A stretch of DNA of 5,647 bases from Nitrospirota bacterium (GTDB lineage Bacteria; Nitrospirota; Nitrospiria; Nitrospirales; UBA8639): positions 1 to 5,647 of the forward strand of contig JAOUQB010000180.1 in NCBI GenBank assembly GCA_029879555.1, in the 5' to 3' direction. Made by a program: the position numbers and the translations under genes. Position 1 is the stretch's first letter. Every line of letters begins with the position of its first letter. Of the stretch, positions 1 to 5,647 are shown one piece after another. A model generated the notes under the pieces. The model was not told where the DNA came from. It was given only the letters and a program-made list of their open reading frames with translations, and did no database searches.

Positions 1-194
1 AAGAGGAAATCGTTGCGGCGATGAAAGTGGTCTTTGAACGCCTCCATCTGGTTCTAGAGCCATCAGCTGCTGTGGCCTTAGTGCCCATACTTCGTGGGGA
101 GCCAGCCTTAGCCAATAAGGCTGTGGGGGTTCTTCTTTCCGGGGGAAATATCAGTCTGCCCGGCTTTTTCTCCCTTATCGACCAAAACTTCTAA
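1..194 (+). CDS. Serine/threonine dehydratase-type PLP enzyme, C-terminal end (5' truncated by window edge)
   Basis: The reading frame starting at base 3 runs 63 codons to a TAA at 192-194 and enters from outside the window. The fragment contains EPSAAVAL (residues 19-26 of the visible part) and, after a VGVLL strand, SGGN (46-49). These match the C-terminal signatures of fold-type II PLP enzymes of the threonine dehydratase / serine racemase group, in which this last part belongs to the large PLP domain. Family members deaminate serine or threonine to a 2-oxo acid in the cytoplasm, or racemise serine. The protein ends only 14 residues after SGGN, so there is no C-terminal ACT domain. It is therefore a short form (catabolic dehydratase or racemase-like) and not the allosteric biosynthetic IlvA. 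It converges with the minus-strand genes. The exact substrate cannot be judged from this fragment. Confidence 0.8.
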   Translation, partial: EEIVAAMKVVFERLHLVLEPSAAVALVPILRGEPALANKAVGVLLSGGNISLPGFFSLIDQNF

Positions 195-358
195 CTCTCC
201 CCTGACTGGGTGGGGTTTGCCATGCTTGGACCTGTTGAATATATCACACGAAAAATACCTAAAAGCCGCAAAATGCAGTTGGCACCAGAGGGCGATGGGA
301 ATGTTCAAAAAAGTCCGTCCAGCAAGGCCACAGCTATTTGGGCGCGCGGAGCGTACAT
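195..358. other. Convergent intergenic gap, no gene seen
   Basis: This 164-bp stretch lies between the dehydratase stop codon and the stop codon of the DUF6632-like gene. The open frames crossing it have no ribosome-binding site and no recognisable protein. No good intrinsic terminator is visible for either direction. The nearest candidates are a 4-bp C/G stem followed by three T at 199-218, and a 5-bp stem (CGTAC, 5-nt loop, GTACG) at 352-366 that overlaps the minus-strand stop codon. Both are too weak to call. Confidence 0.6.
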
Positions 359-802
359 TCAGTACGTGAGCACGGCAAAATGGCGAGAACGCCGCTGGTG
401 GCTTTTTTCAACCTTCCCAGCTTGGGCGGCGACTCCTCGCGGTGTGAGCCAGCCTAACAAAAGCACGGCAAGCCATAACGCGGCCACATCGCCTATCAGA
501 TGGCCCTGCTCAACGGGGTCCATGATTGCATGGAAGCCCATGATCGTGCCGTGAACAGCGCTCGACCAAAATGTAAACCAAATCAGGCTGAGGTGTTTCT
601 CGGGCTGGCGGGAGGCCCACAGGAGGAAAATCCCCAGCGTCCCATAGACGCCCATCATCATGTGCTCATACTCAGGTTGTCTCGGCAGCCAAATCCAGCC
701 GGAAGGCCATAATTCCATCAAGGGGTAAAGAGAAAGAAACACCAGAGCGATGAAAACAAGGACGATTTGTAGAAAGTGTCTTCGACGGGATTCATCCATC
801 AT
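359..802 (-). CDS. DUF6632-like four-helix inner-membrane protein
   Basis: The product has 147 residues and is dominated by four predicted membrane segments at about 11-29, 47-63, 72-93 and 104-120, followed by a basic C-terminal tail. I recognise the pattern of the DUF6632 family: a YPLM motif after helix 1 (26-29), an EYE..MMMGVYGTLGIFLL stretch leading into helix 2 (44-61), then a short R.P..H loop before a SLIWFTFWSS helix. The function of that family is unknown. The frame opens further upstream at a TTG (823). I chose the ATG at 802 because AGGAG (812-808) sits 5 nt before it; the adjacent ATG at 799 is equally possible. It is the last gene of the minus-strand run, 70 bp after the small membrane protein, and its stop faces the convergent dehydratase. 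The family call comes from recall of conserved residues, not from a search. Confidence 0.72.
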   Translation of the reverse strand: MMDESRRRHFLQIVLVFIALVFLSLYPLMELWPSGWIWLPRQPEYEHMMMGVYGTLGIFLLWASRQPEKHLSLIWFTFWSSAVHGTIMGFHAIMDPVEQGHLIGDVAALWLAVLLLGWLTPRGVAAQAGKVEKSHQRRSRHFAVLTY

Positions 803-872
803 TCTGTCTCCTGGTGTGTTCAAGGGAATGGCCTAACGCCCAGTTCCTCTGCCCCGGCCCAATTGAACGGTT

Positions 873-1016
873 CTATTGAATGGTATAGATGGCCCAAGGT
901 CCGAGTAGCCATAGGATGCCCTTGAAAAAGAAAAACAACAATCCATGCTTCCCGAGCTTTCTCCCAAGACGAGAATGAGCTGTGAATACTTTTTGTGGGA
1001 ACGGAAATACGGACAT
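873..1016 (-). CDS. Small single-span membrane protein, 47 residues
   Basis: ATG at 1016 is preceded by a near-perfect Shine-Dalgarno, AAAGGAGG at 1030-1023, with a 6-nt spacer. The frame ends in TAG at 873. The product has a basic N-terminal half (K9, R16, R19, K20, K23) and then one hydrophobic segment at about residues 25-45, which includes an FFFF run and W36 and W41. The charge pattern predicts the N-terminus in the cytoplasm (positive-inside rule). I do not recognise a named family. The gene lies 76 bp after mddA and 70 bp before the DUF6632-like gene, on the same strand. The start signal, the amphipathic layout and the position in a same-strand run argue that it is real. Its short length and the lack of known relatives keep the call moderate. 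Other frames over the same bases lack start signals. Confidence 0.6.
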   Translation of the reverse strand: MSVFPFPQKVFTAHSRLGRKLGKHGLLFFFFKGILWLLGPWAIYTIQ

Positions 1017-1049
1017 GCCACACCTCCTTTCAGCCAGTATGTGAGTCAA

Positions 1050-1078
1050 CCCACTGCGCGGCCGCGCCACGCAGCGGG
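1050..1078 (-). repeat. GC-rich hairpin between mddA and the small membrane gene
   Basis: The arms CCCACTGCG (1050-1058) and CGCAGCGGG (1070-1078) flank an 11-nt loop. In minus-strand RNA all nine positions can pair, one as a G-U wobble. The hairpin begins 14 nt after the mddA stop codon. No U-tract follows, so it does not look like an intrinsic terminator. It could stabilise the upstream mRNA 3' end or be chance in a GC-rich patch. Confidence 0.4.
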
Positions 1079-1092
1079 CTCTCTCGAGAAGT

Positions 1093-1869
1093 TCATGAGG
1101 CCGACAAATTCACCGGTTGCGGCTTCTGACTTCTGAGTCCTTTCTTGAAGATTTGCGGAATCAACATCGGCACCTGACGTCGATACTCCTCGTACGCCTT
1201 CCCATGAAAGGCCACCAGATCTTTTTCTTCCCATTGAATGGCCATCAGAATGTAGATGGTCGTCGTCACCGCAAAGACCAGATGGGTCACCGTCATCGTG
1301 GGGGTGGCCCAAAAGGCCAGGAACCATCCGAGGTACAGCGGATGCCGCACATGTCGGTACAAGGCCGGGGTCGTCAAAGGTAATTCGGTGTACTCCTGGT
1401 TTCGCAGGTAGAGCCAAACCTGCCGCATGCCAAACAAATCAAAATGATTGATTTGGAGCGTGGCCACGAAAACCAACCCCCAACCCGCCGCAAACACGCC
1501 ATAGAGCAGGGCCTGCCCAATCGGGCTTTGAACCTGCCAAATCTCACCGCCAATGGGTTGCCAGGCATAAAACATCAGAACCAACGCAATATTCGTAAAC
1601 AGCACATAGGTGCTGCGTTCGAGAGGCTGGGGAACATATCGGGTCCACCACCGTTTAAATCCCTGCCGGGCCATCACGCTATGTTGGACGGCAAACAGAC
1701 CCAACAGCAGCGTATTGATGGCCAGGGCCTGCCAGAATGAAATCTGTGGCGGCCCATCGATGGTGTTGGGGACACCAAAGTTTCCCAGAAAGCCCACGGC
1801 GTATAAAAAGATGCCCAGGAAAAACAGGTAGCAAAAGGTGCCATAGAGAAAGAATACGAGACGTTTCAT
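1093..1869 (-). CDS. mddA: MddA-type methanethiol S-methyltransferase (NnrU/isoprenylcysteine methyltransferase-like membrane protein)
   Basis: The product has 258 residues and several hydrophobic membrane segments (about 5-28, 47-64, 86-103, 118-138, 178-210). It matches the MddA pattern closely: FAVQHSVMAR (59-68) followed by FKRWWTR, then ERSTYVLF (84-91), INHFDLFGMRQVWLYLR (140-156), RHPLYLGW (175-182), then EEKDL (214-218) and AYEEYRRQVPMLIP near the end. The RHPxYxG and C-terminal E/Y motifs are those that bind S-adenosylmethionine in the isoprenylcysteine carboxyl methyltransferase superfamily. MddA enzymes methylate methanethiol with S-adenosylmethionine to give dimethyl sulfide. The frame also opens at GTG 1878 and ATG 1875. 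I prefer ATG 1869 because AGGAG (1882-1878) then has an 8-nt spacer, and MKR followed by a hydrophobic helix is the usual N-terminus. It lies 79 bp after osmC, same strand. The length is normal for the family and no key motif is missing. Substrate is inferred from similarity. Confidence 0.86.
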   Translation of the reverse strand: MKRLVFFLYGTFCYLFFLGIFLYAVGFLGNFGVPNTIDGPPQISFWQALAINTLLLGLFAVQHSVMARQGFKRWWTRYVPQPLERSTYVLFTNIALVLMFYAWQPIGGEIWQVQSPIGQALLYGVFAAGWGLVFVATLQINHFDLFGMRQVWLYLRNQEYTELPLTTPALYRHVRHPLYLGWFLAFWATPTMTVTHLVFAVTTTIYILMAIQWEEKDLVAFHGKAYEEYRRQVPMLIPQIFKKGLRSQKPQPVNLSAS

Positions 1870-1900
1870 GATCATCACTCCTTTATGGTTGTGTGAGCAG

Positions 1901-1943
1901 GAGCCGATTGCCTCCGGACCATCCGGAGGCGACCGGTCGGCTC
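1901..1943 (-). repeat. Long imperfect hairpin between osmC and mddA
   Basis: The inner arms GCCTCCGGA (1910-1918) and TCCGGAGGC (1922-1930) are a perfect 9-bp inverted repeat around a 3-nt loop. The outer arms GAGCCGA (1901-1907) and TCGGCTC (1937-1943) pair over 7 bp across an asymmetric internal loop (2 nt against 6 nt). The hairpin starts 5 nt after the osmC stop codon in the direction of transcription. Neither strand has a T-run after it, so a standard intrinsic terminator is unlikely. It may protect the osmC 3' end or attenuate readthrough into mddA. A REP-like identity is possible because a RAYT gene lies in the same window, but no second copy is present here. Confidence 0.6.
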
Positions 1944-1948
1944 TGTCT

Positions 1949-2518
1949 TCAGTGAATTCCCTCCGTGTGAACCGAAATGGCTACTGGCACGGGATTCGTG
2001 ACGATGTCGAAGACGGGTGAATGTTTCGTCAATTCCCGGAGTGTCTCGGCCGGGGCGTCGCTTTTCACCGTGAATTGCACTCGGAGATTTTCATACCCAG
2101 GCCGAACGTCGTTGGACAGGCCCAGAAATCCGCGCAGATCCAAATCTCCCTCCAACCGCGATTCAATCGAGTCGATTCTGATACCCCGCGCGGCCGCATG
2201 ATAGACCATCGAGGTGGTCAGGCAGGAGGCCAGGGCATGCAACACAAACTCCACCGGGTTGGCTCCGTGATCCTCTCCAAGTAAGACCGGTGGTTCATCG
2301 GCATCCAGCACAAAGGGTTCGGTGCGGGTCGTATCTTCCTGGCCCACCCCATAAAACTCTTTGATCGTCGTGCGATTGTGACCGCCATTGATCCAGGAGT
2401 TGGTAGCCCGGAACTGGAATTTGGCCAATCCCGTGTCGCCTTGAATGGCACTGATGTTGGCGCCCAATTGCTCGACGTTGACGCCATTAACGGTTGCTGG
2501 TGTGGTAACTGTGGACAT
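1949..2518 (-). CDS. OsmC-family protein with a single cysteine
   Basis: The product has 189 residues, normal for the OsmC/Ohr superfamily of thiol-dependent hydroperoxide reductases, which act in the cytoplasm as domain-swapped dimers. Diagnostic stretches are EFYGVGQEDTTR (54-65), DADEPPVLLGEDHGANPVE (72-90) and the helix HALASCLTTSMVYHAAARGI (94-113), which carries the peroxidatic-type C99. The second, resolving cysteine of classical OsmC and Ohr is absent: the equivalent position reads HSPV (166-169), with serine 167. C99 is the only cysteine in the protein. This subfamily pattern is recognisable, but its natural substrate is not established by sequence. The start is set by AAGGAGG (2532-2526) with a 7-nt spacer. 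The frame stays open 79 codons further up to 2755, but that extension has no start signal, is low-complexity and polar, and has a lower GC content at third positions than the core. It is followed 79 bp later by mddA. Confidence 0.9.
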   Translation of the reverse strand: MSTVTTPATVNGVNVEQLGANISAIQGDTGLAKFQFRATNSWINGGHNRTTIKEFYGVGQEDTTRTEPFVLDADEPPVLLGEDHGANPVEFVLHALASCLTTSMVYHAAARGIRIDSIESRLEGDLDLRGFLGLSNDVRPGYENLRVQFTVKSDAPAETLRELTKHSPVFDIVTNPVPVAISVHTEGIH

Positions 2519-2532
2519 GAGACATCCTCCTT
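2519..2532 (-). promoter_or_regulatory. Strong ribosome-binding site that fixes the osmC start
   Basis: Read on the minus strand, AAGGAGG (2532-2526) is followed by a 7-nt spacer and then ATG at 2518. This site decides against the longer in-frame start at 2755, which has no Shine-Dalgarno. Confidence 0.8.
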
Positions 2533-2938
2533 GTTTGGGTTGAAACAGCATGTGAAAAAATAATTGATCTGCCTGACGACACATGTCCTGAATGTTCCGT
2601 TTTTCAGGTTGAGATTCGTGAGATGAAAAGCGCTCGTTCTGAGATTGTAGGTCTTCATCACCTGATGAGTGAGAACCCGTGTGGGATGTGTTGTCTTCCA
2701 TGTCAAAGCTATCTGCAGGGGATATGCCAGACTCTTCAAACGACAAAACGGCCATATATTCAATAAGTTAGAGCAAAGTCGCCAACAAAATTCCCTCATG
2801 AAATTTGGCAAGTTACGAAATCTCACAAGCCGGATTCACGAAAATCCAAAAAAAGAGAAAAATCCCGGCGTGGAATGAAAACCTAAATGAAAAGTGAAGG
2901 AGTGGGAAAAGAAGTTAGTGGACCAAATTTGGAATGAT
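2533..2938. other. AT-rich gap between the sigma-54 activator and osmC, probable 5' leader and promoter region
   Basis: No supported gene lies here. The only long minus frame is the in-frame N-terminal extension of osmC (2519-2755), judged non-coding. Structure visible: a perfect 10-bp palindrome CCAAATTTGG at 2923-2932 just after the activator stop codon, with a partial copy (AAATTTGG) at 2801-2808; an inverted repeat of TCATCA and TGATGA around two bases at 2655-2668; and an 8-bp bulged inverted repeat with arms 2829-2836 and 2861-2869, enclosing a purine tract that reads as a T-rich run on the minus strand. The osmC promoter is expected here, but I found no convincing -35/-10 pair and no sigma-54 site with correct GG-N10-GC spacing. 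Confidence 0.5.
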
Positions 2939-4876
2939 TTAGCTTGAACGGGTAATCCCTAAAGTTTTAATGCGTGATGCCAGAGTTGAGGCGTTCATGC
3001 CGAGCAGCTGAGCGGCTCCTTGTTCACCAGAGACTTTCCAGCCGGTTTGCTCCAATGCTAATCGGATATTTTGCCGCTCGATGTCCTGAAGTTCCTGAAT
3101 GGTGCGGATATGCGGTGTTGTTTCCTCTTTCGCGATAGGCTGCGGGGAGGCGGAGGATTCTTCAATCTCCGGAATAGCCCGGTCCAGGTTAAGCTGCCCG
3201 ATTTTGGCCGTGATGACGGCTCGTTCGATGACGTTTTGCAATTCCCGGACATTCCCTGGCCACTGATAGGCTGTGAGGCGTCTCAGTGCCTCAGGGGAGA
3301 GGAGGGATACGGTCCGGCCCATTCGTTGGGAAAAATGCTGTACAAAGCTATTGGCCAGCAATACCACATCCTCACCTCGTTCGCGTAAAGGGGGAAGATG
3401 GATGGGAAAAACGTTCAGCCGATAATAAAGATCTTCACGGAATGCCCCTTTCCCTACTTCCTTCTGTAAATCGCGATTGGTGGCTGCCAAGACACGGACG
3501 TTCACTTTTTGGGTGCGGGAACTGCCGACTGGTTCAAATTCCCCTTCTTGAAGCACGCGCAAAAGTTTCCCTTGAAGGTCCAAGGGGAGTTCTCCGATTT
3601 CATCCAGAAAAATGGTTCCGCCATCCGCGAGTGCAAATCTTCCCTCCCGTTTTTTAGTGGCGCCGGTAAAGGCCCCTTGTTCGTGGCCAAAAAATTCGCT
3701 TTCAATCAATGTGGCTGGAATGGCCGCGCAATTCACTTTGACAAAGGGATGGTTGCGACGCAGGCTGTTGGCATGAATAGCTCGGGCTATCACTTCCTTG
3801 CCGGTTCCCGTTTCTCCGGTAATGAGCACCGTGGCTTCGGTATCGGCCACTTGTTGGACATCCCGGAGCACATGCATCAAAGCAGGGCTATTCCCCAGAA
3901 TTTCCCCGAAGTGCTGCAGTTCATGTAATTCTTCTTTGAGGAATTCCGTTTCAATCGTCAGGGAACGAATTTTTTGTTCCGCTTCCAGCCGTTCGTCCAC
4001 ATTGCGCAGAATCAAGGTGTAGAAGGTTTTCCCGCCCATCTGAAATTGGGAGAGTGTGGCTTCGGCAGGGAATTCCGTGCCGTCGGCCTGGATGGCGGTC
4101 AGGCCACCAGGAATCCAGAGCGAGCGCTGGTCGTCCGGTTTGGTGTTCAGATCCTGAAGGAGAAGCCGTATGGTTTTCCGGTCATTCGGCGCCAGGGAGT
4201 GGAGAAAATCATGGCCCACCAGTTTGTTCGCAGCACAGTGAAACACTTTCTCGGCGGCTGGATTAATGCGGGTGACCCGAAGATCTTCTCCCAACTCAAT
4301 AATGGCATCCATCGCACTATCCACCAGCCGGCGTAATTTCTGTTCCCGTTCCCGTGTGGCGAACTCGGCTTGGAGTCGTTGGAGTTCGGCTGCTGCACGG
4401 GCGGCAAAAATTCGAAAAATGGCCTCTATGCGAGGGTCGGCGGGCATCGGTCTGGTATCCATGACGGCCAGGTGTCCGAGAATTTTTCCCGTGGTATCGG
4501 TCAGTGGGAGTCCCATATAACTGGCAGCCTTAAGGCCGGCGATATCCGGATCAATCGGAAAGAGATTCAACAGGTTTTCCGGGAAATGGATGAGACGAGC
4601 CTGGTCGATGACATGCTCGCAGGGCGTGCCAGCAAGGTCCATGGCCCAATCCTTGAGAAATGATCCGTTTAAATAAAACGCCAAGGCTTTGAGGCGTCTC
4701 GATTCAGACAGATATTCTGTCACCCAGGCGGCATGGGTGTGCAGGGCCTTGGCTAGATTTTCGACCAGCGCTTCAAAGAACCGTTCCCCCGTTTCCGTCG
4801 CTGTGCCCTCCAGGATCGTTCGAAGGGCAGTATCTTCATTAAGGCTGGTGAAGGGTTGTTGGAAATTTTCTTTCAT
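2939..4876 (-). CDS. Sigma-54-dependent transcriptional activator, GAF-PAS-AAA+-Fis (FhlA/NtrC type)
   Basis: The product has 645 residues and is an intact bacterial enhancer-binding protein. In order: a GAF-like sensor domain (about 30-168, with GTPCE at 83-87), a PAS domain (about 180-294), a short coiled-coil linker (about 295-325), a AAA+ sigma-54 interaction domain (about 325-560), and a C-terminal Fis-type helix-turn-helix (about 600-641). The AAA+ motifs are all present: Walker A GETGTGKE (354-361), the sigma-54-contacting loop GAFTGA (401-406), Walker B TIFLDE (421-426), the arginine-finger region [13 protein letters not shown] (479-491) and WPGNVREL (539-546). Such proteins bind upstream enhancers and use ATP hydrolysis to open sigma-54 RNA polymerase promoters. 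With no receiver domain, the input is probably a small ligand or redox signal sensed by GAF/PAS. The start is certain because an in-frame TAG lies at 4912-4910 with no other start codon between. It has no Shine-Dalgarno and sits 22 bp after the transposase stop, so coupled translation is likely. The target promoter is unknown. Confidence 0.93.
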   Translation of the reverse strand: MKENFQQPFTSLNEDTALRTILEGTATETGERFFEALVENLAKALHTHAAWVTEYLSESRRLKALAFYLNGSFLKDWAMDLAGTPCEHVIDQARLIHFPENLLNLFPIDPDIAGLKAASYMGLPLTDTTGKILGHLAVMDTRPMPADPRIEAIFRIFAARAAAELQRLQAEFATREREQKLRRLVDSAMDAIIELGEDLRVTRINPAAEKVFHCAANKLVGHDFLHSLAPNDRKTIRLLLQDLNTKPDDQRSLWIPGGLTAIQADGTEFPAEATLSQFQMGGKTFYTLILRNVDERLEAEQKIRSLTIETEFLKEELHELQHFGEILGNSPALMHVLRDVQQVADTEATVLITGETGTGKEVIARAIHANSLRRNHPFVKVNCAAIPATLIESEFFGHEQGAFTGATKKREGRFALADGGTIFLDEIGELPLDLQGKLLRVLQEGEFEPVGSSRTQKVNVRVLAATNRDLQKEVGKGAFREDLYYRLNVFPIHLPPLRERGEDVVLLANSFVQHFSQRMGRTVSLLSPEALRRLTAYQWPGNVRELQNVIERAVITAKIGQLNLDRAIPEIEESSASPQPIAKEETTPHIRTIQELQDIERQNIRLALEQTGWKVSGEQGAAQLLGMNASTLASRIKTLGITRSS

Positions 4877-4899
4877 GTTGAATTTCGATTGAGGTTCAT
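4873..4899 (-). other. Possible 8-codon coupling ORF between transposase and activator
   Basis: The minus strand reads ATG at 4899-4897, overlapping the transposase TAA by one base (TAATG), then eight codons (MNLNRNST) to a TGA that overlaps the activator ATG (ATGA). An AAAGG lies 3 nt before the first ATG, inside the transposase coding end. It may carry terminating ribosomes onto the activator start. An ORF this short can arise by chance, so this is tentative. Confidence 0.3.
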
Positions 4900-5591
4900 T
4901 AACCTTTCCCTAATGATGGGCGGCCTCGTGGCAAGGGTTCAACGCGACGGTCTAATTTCTTCGCGAGGCGAACTTTGAATTTTTCACTCCCTAAGACCCA
5001 GGCTTTATTGGTGGCTTCGCGGATGGCGTCTAGGGTTTCTCCACTCAAATGCTGTCGAAAAAGCGAACGATAGGCCTGTTGCCGAGCCTCTGCTGTCTCT
5101 CCCAAATGCTGATAGAGACTATGTGGTGCGAGGAGGGGGTCTGCTTTCCCATCAGCATGGAAATGATAGCTTGACCATCGATAGTCGCGCGGATGGCGCA
5201 CCATCTCCGCACGGACGGGATTGAGTTCAATATATCGACAGCAGGTCAACAGATAGGTCTCACTTTCTATCAAGGTGGCACGATAGCGCCCTTCCCATAG
5301 CGTCCCCGTCCGCTCATAGGTCCTATTGAAATATTGCACATAGCGTCGGCCTAATGATTGAAAGGCTTTTGGCAGGCTATCTTCGTGAGTGGGGGTGACT
5401 AAGAGATGCACATGGTTGGTCATCAGAACATAGGCATGAATGGCGCATCGATGTGACTGGGTGGCTTCTTTAAGCCACTCCAAATAATTTTGGTAATCCG
5501 TGATTTGGTCAAACAGCTTTCCGCGATTGTTCCCCCGCTGAATAACATGCAGAGGGACGCCAGGGACAAAAAATCTTGGTAATCGTGCCAT
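4899..5591 (-). CDS. REP-associated tyrosine transposase (RAYT), Y1/HUH family
   Basis: The product has 230 residues, full length for a RAYT-type Y1 transposase (IS200/IS605-related). It starts with [21 protein letters not shown], typical of the family. The metal-binding HUH motif is H60-V61-H62 in MTNHVHLLV. The candidate catalytic tyrosine is in the helix [12 protein letters not shown] (Y84 or Y87). The family signatures [10 protein letters not shown] (99-108), [12 protein letters not shown] (120-131) and YRWSSYHFH (137-145) follow, and the C-terminus ends in the usual RGRPS. These enzymes cut and join single-stranded DNA at hairpins. RAYTs are usually single-copy genes kept by the host and act on REP sequences rather than being flanked by their own insertion-sequence ends. 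The start ATG at 5591 has AAGGAGA just upstream (5602-5596). The gene is intact, with no frameshift or missing catalytic residue. It is followed by the sigma-54 activator gene at 22 bp, suggesting cotranscription. Confidence 0.92.
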   Translation of the reverse strand: MARLPRFFVPGVPLHVIQRGNNRGKLFDQITDYQNYLEWLKEATQSHRCAIHAYVLMTNHVHLLVTPTHEDSLPKAFQSLGRRYVQYFNRTYERTGTLWEGRYRATLIESETYLLTCCRYIELNPVRAEMVRHPRDYRWSSYHFHADGKADPLLAPHSLYQHLGETAEARQQAYRSLFRQHLSGETLDAIREATNKAWVLGSEKFKVRLAKKLDRRVEPLPRGRPSLGKG

Positions 5592-5622
5592 AGGTTCTCC
5601 TTTTTTCAGAGGATGGAACCTA
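5591..5622 (-). promoter_or_regulatory. Inverted repeat enclosing the transposase ribosome-binding site
   Basis: The + strand arms TAGGTTC (5591-5597) and GAACCTA (5616-5622) are a perfect 7-bp inverted repeat. Three further pairs, TCC (5598-5600) with GGA (5611-5613), extend it across a 2-nt bulge (5614-5615), closing a 10-nt A/T-rich loop. In the mRNA the 3' arm contains the GGAG of the Shine-Dalgarno (5600-5597) and ends on the A of the ATG, so folding would hide the translation start. IS200 transposase mRNA is known to use a similar SD-blocking hairpin. The repeat could also be a DNA site recognised by the enzyme itself. Confidence 0.55.
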
Positions 5623-5647
5623 GCAAATAAGGGGGTAAAATGTCGAG

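Noticed and set aside
199..218. C4/G4 stem followed by TTT after the dehydratase stop codon
   Set aside because: A 4-bp stem with three T is too weak for an intrinsic terminator.
352..366. CGTAC/GTACG stem at the DUF6632-like stop codon
   Set aside because: Only 5 bp, no T-run on either strand, overlaps coding sequence.
210..554. 114-codon open frame on the + strand
   Set aside because: Antisense to the DUF6632-like gene, no ribosome-binding site, no recognisable composition or motif; a shadow frame.
2239..2254. GG-N10-GC match on the minus strand resembling a sigma-54 promoter
   Set aside because: It lies inside the osmC coding sequence, matches only the minimal bases and is explained by codons of the conserved VEFVLHA stretch.
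2519..2755. 79-residue N-terminal extension of the OsmC protein starting at ATG 2755
   Set aside because: No ribosome-binding site, serine/acid-rich low-complexity composition, lower third-position GC than the core, and a strong Shine-Dalgarno at the internal ATG 2518 that gives a normal family length.
2777..2792. Sigma-54-like sequence on the minus strand (TTGGCG followed by TTTGCT)
   Set aside because: Only 7 nt separate the GG and GC elements; sigma-54 promoters need 10.
2218..2826. 202-codon minus-strand frame overlapping osmC
   Set aside because: Out of frame with the clearly conserved OsmC protein and without a start signal.
5617..5646. Possible sigma-70 promoter for the transposase (TCGACA, 18 nt, TAGGTT on the minus strand)
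   Set aside because: The -35 fits 5 of 6 but the -10 only 3 of 6 bases, and it overlaps the inverted repeat; not strong enough to annotate.

Overview
The window reads as a bacterial chromosome segment with moderate GC and leaderless intergenic spacing. It has Shine-Dalgarno-preceded genes, a sigma-54 enhancer-binding activator and a HUH transposase of the REP-associated type. I cannot place it firmly. Nitrospirota or a deltaproteobacterium-like lineage is a guess based on the gene mix, not something the sequence proves.

Layout, left to right. The + strand carries only the last 63 codons of a PLP-dependent serine/threonine dehydratase-type enzyme (1-194). Everything else supported is on the minus strand, so it is transcribed from right to left. 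At the right edge is a full-length REP-associated tyrosine transposase (RAYT) gene (5591 to 4899). It is followed after 22 bp by a 645-residue GAF-PAS-AAA+-Fis sigma-54-dependent activator (4876 to 2939). A 420-bp AT-rich gap with no convincing gene follows. Then comes a possible four-gene unit: an OsmC-family protein (2518 to 1949), an MddA-type methanethiol S-methyltransferase (1869 to 1093), a 47-residue single-span membrane protein (1016 to 873) and a four-helix DUF6632-like membrane protein (802 to 359). The last gene converges on the dehydratase.

How it may work together. The left minus-strand unit pairs a thiol-based hydroperoxide reductase relative with an enzyme that methylates methanethiol to dimethyl sulfide, plus two small membrane proteins. 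That fits a stress or sulfur-volatile detoxification role, but only by inference. The right unit couples a transposase-family single-strand DNA enzyme with a ligand-sensing transcription activator. The sequence suggests tight translational control there: the transposase ribosome-binding site lies inside an inverted repeat, and the activator has no Shine-Dalgarno sequence of its own. I found no sigma-54 promoter in the window that would name the activator's target.
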